From contig CAUJJP010000143.1 in the NCBI GenBank assembly GCA_963205525.1, positions 1 to 5,678 of the forward strand: 5,678 bases of DNA, given 5' to 3'. The notes beneath the pieces are model-generated. The model did no database searches. It saw only the letters and a list, made by a program, of their open reading frames with translations, and was not told where the DNA came from. Below are positions 1-5,678 of the stretch, one piece after another. The stretch's first letter is position 1. Each line of letters opens with the position of its first letter. The DNA is from Pseudomonadota bacterium (lineage in GTDB: Bacteria > Pseudomonadota > Gammaproteobacteria > Burkholderiales > Burkholderiaceae). Both the position numbers and the translations under genes were made by a program.

Positions 1-1315
<1,315 letters not shown>

Positions 1316-1349
1316 CGGCGGCCCGCGTGGCCCCTGGAGGTGCTGCCCC

Positions 1350-2432
1350 TCATGGCAGGGGAATCATGATCCTGAACAGGGTCCGGCCCGGCGCGCTGTC
1401 GCAGACCATCGTGCCCAGGTGCTGCTGCACGAAGTTCTGCGCCAGCGTGAGGCCAAGTCCGGTGCCGCCTTCGCGCCCCGACACCAGGGGCTGGAAGATG
1501 CGCTCGCGGATCGCCTCCGGCACGCCGGGTCCGTTGTCCTGCACATGCAATTCCAGTGCCAGCCGCCAGCGCTGCTGGCCGATCGTGATCTGGCGTGCGA
1601 TCCGGCTGCGCAGCACGATCTCGGCGTCGCCTTGCGCGATGCGCGCCTGCAGCGCCTGCGCGGCGTTGCGCACCACGTTGAGCAGGGCCTGGATGAGCTG
1701 CTCGCGGTCGCCGCGGAACTCGGGGATGGAGGTGTCGTAATCGCGCACGATCTGCAGCCCGGGCGTGAACTCGGCCAGCACCAGGGTGCGCACGTGCTCG
1801 CACACCTCGTGGATGTTGAGTTCGCCCACCTGGCGCGGCTGGCGCTGCGGGGCCAGCAGGCGGTCCACCAGCAGGCCCAGGCGGTCGGCCTCGCGCACGA
1901 TGACCTGGGTGTACTCGCCCAGCGCCGGCGGCAGCTCGGTGTGCAGCAGCTGGGCGGCGCCGCGGATGCCGCCCAGCGGGTTCCTGATCTCGTGCGCGAG
2001 GTTGCGCAGCAGCTCCTGGTGCGCTGCCGCCTGTTCGAGCGCGCGCTGCTCCTGGTCGCGCCGCGTGTGCTGCTCGATTTCGATCAGCTCCACCAGCAGC
2101 AGCCCCGGCCAGTCGGTGCGCGAGACGATCACCTGCACCGGCAGCACGCCGCTGCCCAGCGCGGGCGCGCGCTGCAGCAGGGTCTCGAAGCGGGTGCTGG
2201 CCACCTCGTCGGCCGCCACCGTGCGCAGCATCTCGCGCATGCGACGGTCGTCGCGCAGCCAGTCCTGCACCCGCCCGCGCGCCAGGCTGCGCCGGGCGAT
2301 GCCGGTCTGGTCCTCGAGGGCGGCGTTGGCGTGCCGGCAGCTGCCGTCGTGGGCGACCACGGCGACCATGGTGGCGAGCTGGTCGAAGGCGGCGAAGCGC
2401 TCGCCGCCCGGGCCCGGCTCGGGCGCCGCCAT
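1350..2432 (-). CDS. ntrB: Nitrogen regulation sensor histidine kinase NtrB (NR(II))
   Basis: Soluble kinase/phosphatase that sets the phosphorylation of NtrC; in this family activity is controlled by PII proteins. The product is 360 aa, close to the family norm, with no membrane segment. A PAS-like sensory region covers about residues 12-120 (FDQLATMVAVVAHDGSCRHANAALE). The dimerisation/phosphotransfer helix has the H-box LRNLAHEIRNPLGGIRGAAQ with H147 as the phosphorylated histidine. The catalytic domain shows the N-box ALLNVVRNAAQAL (N252, N256), G1 box DNGPGVP (299-305) and G2 box GTGLGL (323-328). I chose the ATG at 2432 because its A is also the last base of the upstream TGA (TGATG), a translational-coupling arrangement, and because the length fits; the reading frame itself stays open upstream by GC bias. 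No strong Shine-Dalgarno is visible. ntrC follows after 34 bp, so the two are almost certainly cotranscribed. Confidence 0.96.
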   Translation of the reverse strand: MAAPEPGPGGERFAAFDQLATMVAVVAHDGSCRHANAALEDQTGIARRSLARGRVQDWLRDDRRMREMLRTVAADEVASTRFETLLQRAPALGSGVLPVQVIVSRTDWPGLLLVELIEIEQHTRRDQEQRALEQAAAHQELLRNLAHEIRNPLGGIRGAAQLLHTELPPALGEYTQVIVREADRLGLLVDRLLAPQRQPRQVGELNIHEVCEHVRTLVLAEFTPGLQIVRDYDTSIPEFRGDREQLIQALLNVVRNAAQALQARIAQGDAEIVLRSRIARQITIGQQRWRLALELHVQDNGPGVPEAIRERIFQPLVSGREGGTGLGLTLAQNFVQQHLGTMVCDSAPGRTLFRIMIPLP

Positions 2433-2947
2433 CACGGCGGCAGCTTGGCCAGCTCGCGCTTGAGGGCTGCGATGTCGGCCTCCTTGCGCGCGATGCCGGC
2501 CTTCATCTCGGCGACCCGGTCCAGGTAGCGCTGGTAGTTGCGTTCGTCGCCCTGGCGTTCGGGCTGGCCGCCGTTGTAGTCGCGCCTGAGTTCGGCGAGC
2601 AGCGCTTCCTCGCGCGCCAGCTCCTCGCCCAGGATGCGGCGCGCGTCGCTGTCGCGTGCGCGCTGCACGCCGGGGTCCACCCGCTGCGGGCCAGCTTCCT
2701 TGCCGGCGCTGGCAGAGGACGCCGCTGCCGCCGCGGCCGGCCGGCGGCTGCCCTGGACGACGCTGATCGGCGCTCCCTCGATCGTCGTGCAGCCGCGTGC
2801 GCGCGCCTGCTCGGCGGTCAGTGCGTCGGTGTAGAGCACCGGGTTGCCGGGGCACTTGTAGACCACGGCGGCGGCCGGCTGCTGGGCCTGCGCGGCTGTG
2901 GTCAGCAAGGTGGCGGCCGCCAGGCCGGCGATGAGCTGCAGGGTCAT
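2432..2947 (-). CDS. Exported DUF4124-like protein with C-terminal coiled coil, function unknown
   Basis: This 171-aa protein has a hydrophobic N-terminus (residues 5-19) ending AAQAQQ, which predicts signal peptidase I cleavage after A21 and a periplasmic location. The n-region before it has no Lys or Arg, which is unusual. The conserved part is VVYKCPGNPVLYTDALTAEQARARGCTTIEG (residues 28-58, quoted in pieces: VVYKCPGNPVLYT, then DALTAEQARARGCTTIEG); it resembles the short DUF4124-type domain, and C32 and C53 could form a disulfide. A poly-Ala/Ser linker (70-82) follows, then a highly charged helical segment (about 95-168) that looks like a coiled coil. The gene sits between glnA and ntrB, starts 83 bp after the glnA stop behind a hairpin, and its TGA overlaps the ntrB ATG. 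Only a weak purine stretch (GGGGCGAGAA) precedes the start. The position suggests coexpression with nitrogen regulators, but no role is known to me. Confidence 0.85.
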   Translation of the reverse strand: MTLQLIAGLAAATLLTTAAQAQQPAAAVVYKCPGNPVLYTDALTAEQARARGCTTIEGAPISVVQGSRRPAAAAAASSASAGKEAGPQRVDPGVQRARDSDARRILGEELAREEALLAELRRDYNGGQPERQGDERNYQRYLDRVAEMKAGIARKEADIAALKRELAKLPP

Positions 2948-2963
2948 GCGGGAATTCTCGCCC

Positions 2964-2997
2964 CAAAACGCAGGAGGGGACGCCGCGGCGTCCCCTC
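2964..2997 (-). terminator. Probable intrinsic terminator or attenuator after glnA
   Basis: Positions 2974-2997 are a perfect 24-bp palindrome: arm GAGGGGACGCCG followed directly by its reverse complement. A real RNA hairpin would leave a few central bases unpaired, giving about a 10-bp GC-rich stem. On the minus strand the stem is followed, after six bases, by TTTT (2967-2964). The T-run is short and displaced, so termination is probably partial. It lies 34 bp after the glnA stop and 17 bp before the next start codon, where it would let glnA be made in excess over ntrB and ntrC. Confidence 0.65.
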
Positions 2998-3030
2998 TTC
3001 ACTGGCGCGGCTGGCGCTGCCGCCCCGGGT

Positions 3031-4446
3031 TCAGAGCGAGTAGTACATGTCGAACTCGACCGGGTGCGTGGTCATGCGGAAGCGCGTGACCTCCTGCATC
3101 TTCAGGTCGATGAAGGCGTCGATGTAGTTGTCGGTGAACACCCCGCCCTTGGTCAGGAAGGCGCGGTCGCGGTCCAGGTACTCCAGCGCCTGCTCCAGGC
3201 TGGAGCACACGGTGGGGATTTTCGCGTCCTCTTCCGGCGGCAGGTGGTACAGATCCTTGGTCGCCGCCTCGCCGGGGTGGATGCGGTTCTCCACCCCGTC
3301 CAGGCCCGCCATCAGCATCGCCGCGAAGCCCAGGTAGGGGTTGCACATGGGGTCCGGGAAACGCGCCTCGACGCGCCGGCCCTTGGGGTTGGCGACGTAG
3401 GGGATGCGGATCGAGGCCGAGCGGTTGCGCGCCGAGTAGGCCAGCTTGACCGGCGCCTCGAAACCCGGCACCAGGCGCTTGTAGCTGTTGGTCGTGGGGT
3501 TGGTGATCGCGTTCAGGGCGCGCGCGTGCTTGATGATGCCGCCGATGTAGAAGAGGGCGAACTCCGACAGCCCGGCGTAGCCGTCGCCGGCGAACAGGTT
3601 CTTGCCGTCCTTCCAGACCGACTGGTGCACGTGCATGCCGCTTCCGTTGTCGCCGACCACCGGCTTGGGCATGAAGGTCACCGTCTTGCCGTAGGCGTGG
3701 GCGACGTTGAAGATGATGTACTTCTGCAGCTGCAGCCAGTCGGCGCGCTGCACCATGGTGCTGAAGCGGGTGCCGATCTCGTTCTGGCCCGCGCCCGCCA
3801 CCTCGTGGTGGTGCACCTCCACCGGGATGCCCATCTGCTCGAGCAGCAGACACATCTCGGAGCGCATGTCCTGGAAGCTGTCCACCGGCGGCACCGGGAA
3901 ATAGCCTCCCTTCACGCTCGGGCGGTGGCCCATGTTGCCGCCGTCGAACTTCTCGCCCGTGCTCCAGGATGCTTCCTCGGAGTTGATCTTCACGTAGCAG
4001 CCCGACATGTCGACCTGCCAGCGCACCTGGTCGAAGATGAAGAACTCGGGCTCGGGGCCGAAGTAGGCGGTGTCGCCCAGGCCGCTGGCCTTCATGTAGG
4101 CCTCGGCGCGCTTGGCCAGCGAGCGCGGGTCACGCTCGTAGGGCTTGCCGTCGCCGGGCTCGATGACGTCGCAGCTCAGCAGCAGCGTCGGCTCTTCGAA
4201 GAAGGGGTCGATGTTGGCGGTGTTGGGGTCCGGCATGAGCAGCATGTCGGAGGCCTCGATGCCCTTCCAGCCGGCGATCGAGGAGCCGTCGAAGGCGTGG
4301 CCCTCGGCGAACTTGTCCTCGTCGAAGTGCGACACCGGGACGGTGACGTGGTGTTCCTTGCCGCGGGTGTCGGTGAAGCGGAAGTCGACGAACTTGACTT
4401 CGTTGTCCTTCACCATCTTCATCACGTCGGCAACAGTCTTTGCCAT
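3031..4446 (-). CDS. glnA: Type I glutamine synthetase (GS I-beta, adenylylation-regulated)
   Basis: Catalyses ATP-dependent condensation of ammonium with glutamate to glutamine, the main ammonium-assimilation step under nitrogen limitation; the family forms cytoplasmic dodecamers. The 471-aa length is typical. Signatures include the N-terminal FDGSSIAGW (52-60, with D53 of the neighbouring-subunit active site), metal ligands in FGPEPEFF (E132, E134), [12 protein letters not shown] (E215, E223), the ATP/metal motif [14 protein letters not shown] (261-274, H272) and E360 in VEARFPDP. Substrate residues R324, E330, R342 and R362 are present, all at +3 from the E. coli numbering. Y400 in [10 protein letters not shown] is the expected adenylylation site, so control by GlnE is predicted. 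The start at 4446 has a good Shine-Dalgarno, AGGAGAA, six bases upstream. The upstream sigma-54 element and NtrC-like sites imply nitrogen-responsive transcription. No defect is visible. Confidence 0.98.
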   Translation of the reverse strand: MAKTVADVMKMVKDNEVKFVDFRFTDTRGKEHHVTVPVSHFDEDKFAEGHAFDGSSIAGWKGIEASDMLLMPDPNTANIDPFFEEPTLLLSCDVIEPGDGKPYERDPRSLAKRAEAYMKASGLGDTAYFGPEPEFFIFDQVRWQVDMSGCYVKINSEEASWSTGEKFDGGNMGHRPSVKGGYFPVPPVDSFQDMRSEMCLLLEQMGIPVEVHHHEVAGAGQNEIGTRFSTMVQRADWLQLQKYIIFNVAHAYGKTVTFMPKPVVGDNGSGMHVHQSVWKDGKNLFAGDGYAGLSEFALFYIGGIIKHARALNAITNPTTNSYKRLVPGFEAPVKLAYSARNRSASIRIPYVANPKGRRVEARFPDPMCNPYLGFAAMLMAGLDGVENRIHPGEAATKDLYHLPPEEDAKIPTVCSSLEQALEYLDRDRAFLTKGGVFTDNYIDAFIDLKMQEVTRFRMTTHPVEFDMYYSL

Positions 4447-4450
4447 GGGG

Positions 4451-4470
4451 TTCTCCTAGCGCGGCGCGCT
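4451..4470 (-). promoter_or_regulatory. glnA ribosome binding site with abutting small hairpin
   Basis: AGGAGAA (4457-4451) lies four to six bases before the glnA ATG and is the strongest Shine-Dalgarno in the window, in keeping with high glnA expression. Immediately 5' of it, 4470-4458 reads AGCGCGCCGCGCT, a 5-bp GC stem with a 3-nt loop. It does not cover the AGGAG, so it could stabilise the leader rather than block initiation; a role is speculative. Confidence 0.7.
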
Positions 4471-4512
4471 GCTTGGCGTTGATAGAGGGAAATTGCGATC
4501 CGGTTGCTCTGT

Positions 4513-4528
4513 AGCAGGAACCGTGCCC
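4513..4528 (-). promoter_or_regulatory. Sigma-54 (RpoN) -24/-12 promoter of glnA
   Basis: The minus strand reads GGGCACGGTTCCTGCT from 4528 to 4513. Against the known consensus TGGCACG-N4-TTGCW it mismatches only at the first T of each half. The nearly invariant GG (4527-4526) and GC (4515-4514) are separated by exactly 10 bp as required. The predicted transcription start is near 4502, giving a leader of about 55 nt. Two NtrC-like sites lie just upstream, which supports the call. I see no convincing sigma-70 promoter for a second, nitrogen-independent start. Confidence 0.82.
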
Positions 4529-4550
4529 AGGGCGGGCGGTGGCGGCGGCG

Positions 4551-4568
4551 CCCGGTTCACCAACCGGG
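4551..4568 (-). repeat. GC-rich inverted repeat after the MoCF-family gene
   Basis: CCCGGTT (4551-4557) and AACCGGG (4562-4568) form a perfect 7-bp inverted repeat around CACC. It begins 17 bp after the stop codon at 4585-4587 and would form a stem-loop in read-through RNA from the upstream operon. No T-run follows on the minus strand, so it is not a classic intrinsic terminator. It overlaps the proximal NtrC-like site but has a different centre (4559.5 against 4564). Confidence 0.6.
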
Positions 4569-4572
4569 TGCG
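4556..4572 (-). promoter_or_regulatory. Putative NtrC binding site, promoter-proximal
   Basis: The minus strand reads CGCACCCGGTTGGTGAA. It agrees with the enteric NtrC consensus TGCACCA-N3-TGGTGCA at 11 of 14 fixed positions. Its centre, 4564, is about 62 bp upstream of the predicted glnA start and 22 bp (two helical turns) from the stronger distal site, so two NtrC dimers would bind the same DNA face. It is weaker than the distal site. Confidence 0.6.
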
Positions 4573-4577
4573 CGGCA

Positions 4578-4594
4578 TGCACCGCTATTGTGCA
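4578..4594 (-). promoter_or_regulatory. Putative NtrC binding site, distal and stronger
   Basis: The minus strand reads TGCACAATAGCGGTGCA. It matches the NtrC consensus TGCACCA-N3-TGGTGCA at 12 of 14 fixed positions, including both outer TGCAC and GGTGCA blocks. Its centre, 4586, is about 84 bp upstream of the predicted glnA start. It straddles the last two codons and the TAG stop (4587-4585) of the upstream gene, so the enhancer is partly coding sequence. Confidence 0.78.
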
Positions 4595-5391
4595 GCGTCG
4601 CGCACCGACTCGGGGCCGAGCGCCGCACCCAGGCCTTGCAGGCCGGCGCGCAGCATGGCGAAGGCGGCGTCCAGCGCCTGCGGCGGGCCCTTCACGCCGA
4701 GGTCGATGTGCCGGCCGTGCAGCGGGTGATCCACGCTGGGCAGGCTGAACACGCGCACCTGCGGATGCGCGGCCTGCACGGCTTCCATCAGCGGGGTGAG
4801 CACCGCCTCCATCGCCCGGTAGACGATCACCGAGCGCTCGGCGACGCGCTGGTGGCCCTGCAGGTGGGCATAGCCGCTGTCCAGCACCCATTCGATCATC
4901 GGCCAGGCCATGACCGGGAATCCGGGCACGAAGTGCAGGTCGCCGACGCTGAAGCCGGGGATCTTGTTGGAGGGGTTGGGGATGATGCGTGCGCCCTCGG
5001 GGAACACGCCCATCTGCAGGCGCTGCAGGTTGTCCGGGCGATCCGGGTCGAAGGCCTGTCCCTGCTCGGCGGCCAGCTCGCGCATGCGCTCGACGATGAG
5101 CTCGCGCGCCTGCGGGTGCAGCGCCAGCGGCCGCCCCAGCGCCGCCGCCGCGGCCTGCCGGGTGTGGTCGTCGGGCGTGGCGCCGATGCCGCCGCAGCAC
5201 AGCACCAGGTCGCCGCCGGCGAACAGCTCGCGCAAGGTGGCGCTGATGAGCGCGCGGTCGTCGCCGATGACGCGTGCCCAGCGCAGCGCCAGGCCGCGCG
5301 CGCCGAGAATCTCGATCACCCGCGGCAGGTGCTTGTCCTGGCGCCGGCCGGAGAGGATCTCGTCGCCGATGATGAGCAGGCCGATATTCAT
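4585..5391 (-). CDS. Stand-alone MoCF/CinA-N-like (COG1058) molybdopterin-binding-fold protein
   Basis: The 268-aa product has the MoCF fold shared by molybdopterin-binding proteins and the N-terminal half of CinA. Visible motifs are IIGDEILSGRRQDKHLP (7-23), the signature CCGGIGATPDDHTRQ (65-79) and VPGFPVMAWPMIEW (155-168), followed by a C-terminal region (about 180-248) like the CinA-N subdomain. The CinA C-terminal nicotinamide-nucleotide amidase domain is absent, so this is not a full CinA; such stand-alone proteins are often named competence/damage-inducible protein A by similarity. Some COG1058 domains hydrolyse ADP-ribose, but the substrate here is unknown. The ATG at 5391 was chosen because MNIGLLIIGDEIL is the natural domain start and because it overlaps the EI24 stop as ATGA; the frame's longer upstream extension is GC-bias readthrough. 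glnA follows after 138 bp under its own promoter. Confidence 0.9.
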   Translation of the reverse strand: MNIGLLIIGDEILSGRRQDKHLPRVIEILGARGLALRWARVIGDDRALISATLRELFAGGDLVLCCGGIGATPDDHTRQAAAAALGRPLALHPQARELIVERMRELAAEQGQAFDPDRPDNLQRLQMGVFPEGARIIPNPSNKIPGFSVGDLHFVPGFPVMAWPMIEWVLDSGYAHLQGHQRVAERSVIVYRAMEAVLTPLMEAVQAAHPQVRVFSLPSVDHPLHGRHIDLGVKGPPQALDAAFAMLRAGLQGLGAALGPESVRDAAQ

Positions 5392-5678
5392 GGCGCGTGG
5401 CCGATGGACGGCGCGGGTGCCGGCAGGGCATCGACCATGGCCGCGGCGGGTGCGGTCGGGGCACCGGCCTGTGCGCTGGCGTGCTCGCTGCGCAAGGCCT
5501 GCAGCGCAGCCAGCGCGTAGTGTGCGAACCAGGCCGCGGCGAAGGCGAACACCAGGGTGTACAGCCACAGCGAGAGCACCAGCAGCAGCGGCGCGAACAC
5601 CAGGGTGAGGGCGCCGAAGGTCCAGACCAGGGTCGGCGCGGCGCCCATGAAGCCGGCGATGACGCCGATCGCCAGCAG
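5388..5678 (-). CDS. EI24/CysZ-family integral membrane protein, C-terminal fragment
   Basis: Only the last 96 residues are in the window; the start lies beyond 5678. They comprise a strongly hydrophobic stretch from about residue 1 to 60 of the fragment, enough for two membrane segments, with LLAIGVIAGFMGAAPTLVW and then LWLYTLVFAFAAAWFAHY, followed by a soluble Ala/Pro-rich tail of about 33 residues. The WLYTLVFAF..WFAHYALAAL pattern is what I recognise from the C-terminus of betaproteobacterial EI24-domain proteins. The family includes the sulfate permease CysZ, but a transport role for this member is only inferred. Its TGA (5390-5388) overlaps the ATG of the next gene, so the two are likely cotranscribed and coupled. 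An ATG at 5648 exists in frame but is internal to the conserved region. Confidence 0.75.
   Translation of the reverse strand: MLAIGVIAGFMGAAPTLVWTFGALTLVFAPLLLVLSLWLYTLVFAFAAAWFAHYALAALQALRSEHASAQAGAPTAPAAAMVDALPAPAPSIGHAP

Noticed and set aside
2728..2755. GC-rich near-palindrome in the exported-protein gene
   Set aside because: It comes from the poly-Ala/Arg-Pro linker coded by GCC/GCG/GGC-type codons; low complexity explains it.
2433..3002. Upstream extension of the ntrB frame to an ATG at 3002
   Set aside because: It would run through the hairpin and overlap the exported-protein gene in another frame. The added sequence is Arg/Gly-rich and unlike any NtrB; the 2432 start gives the family length.
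3064..4482. Plus-strand open frame of 472 codons lying antisense to the whole of glnA
   Set aside because: It mirrors glnA codon by codon in a high-GC genome, has low-complexity His/Val/Leu/Gly-rich composition and no recognisable domain; glnA on the other strand is unambiguous.
4478..4500. Possible sigma-70 promoter or IHF site in the AT-richer patch before glnA
   Set aside because: A TATCAA -10-like hexamer has no acceptable -35 partner, and the IHF consensus fails at its TTR half; the patch is also downstream of the sigma-54 start.
4130..5464. Minus-strand 444-codon frame bridging the MoCF-like gene and glnA
   Set aside because: It is the wrong frame over two clearly coding genes, is Arg/Pro/Ala-rich, and crosses the glnA promoter.
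5392..5568. N-terminal extension of the MoCF-like protein to 5568
   Set aside because: The extra 59 residues are Arg-rich and overlap the EI24 coding region in another frame; MNIGLLIIGDEIL at 5391 is the normal domain start.

Overview
The window is very GC-rich and gene-dense. Every gene I can support lies on the minus strand, so transcription runs from high to low coordinates. The proteins match betaproteobacterial families. The glutamine synthetase N-terminus ([20 protein letters not shown]), its C-terminus ([13 protein letters not shown]) and the NtrC start (MKPIWIADDDHSIRFVLE) are the forms I associate with Burkholderiales, so a Burkholderiales-type betaproteobacterium is the best guess. 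This rests on recognition, not on a database search.

In transcription order the layout is as follows. (1) 5678-5388: the C-terminal part of an EI24/CysZ-type membrane protein, cut by the window edge. (2) 5391-4585: a stand-alone MoCF/CinA-N-like (COG1058) protein whose start overlaps the EI24 stop as ATGA. (3) 4594-4447: the glnA control region, with two putative NtrC sites 22 bp apart, a well-spaced sigma-54 -24/-12 element, a small hairpin and a good Shine-Dalgarno. (4) 4446-3031: glnA, a type I glutamine synthetase with the adenylylation tyrosine. (5) 2997-2964: a perfect 24-bp palindrome followed by T4, probably a terminator or attenuator. (6) 2947-2432: a small exported DUF4124-like protein with a C-terminal coiled coil. 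(7) 2432-1350: ntrB, whose start overlaps the previous stop as TGATG. (8) 1315-1: ntrC, with the receiver and AAA+ domains complete and the C-terminal DNA-binding domain beyond the window.

The genes form a nitrogen-control locus. NtrB controls phosphorylation of NtrC in response to nitrogen status, and NtrC~P activates sigma-54 transcription. The glnA upstream region carries what look like NtrC enhancers and a sigma-54 promoter, so glnA, and by read-through perhaps its own regulators, should be induced under nitrogen limitation. The arrangement resembles the enteric glnA-ntrB-ntrC operon, with one extra secreted-protein gene between glnA and ntrB. No gene-free stretch longer than 300 bases exists; the largest gap is the 138 bp before glnA.

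I see no mobile element, CRISPR array, tRNA or rRNA, and no clearly novel system. The more interesting points are the enhancer that crosses the upstream gene's stop codon, the unexplained exported protein coupled to ntrB, a perfect 16-bp inverted repeat inside ntrC, and two unusual residues in the NtrC AAA+ domain.
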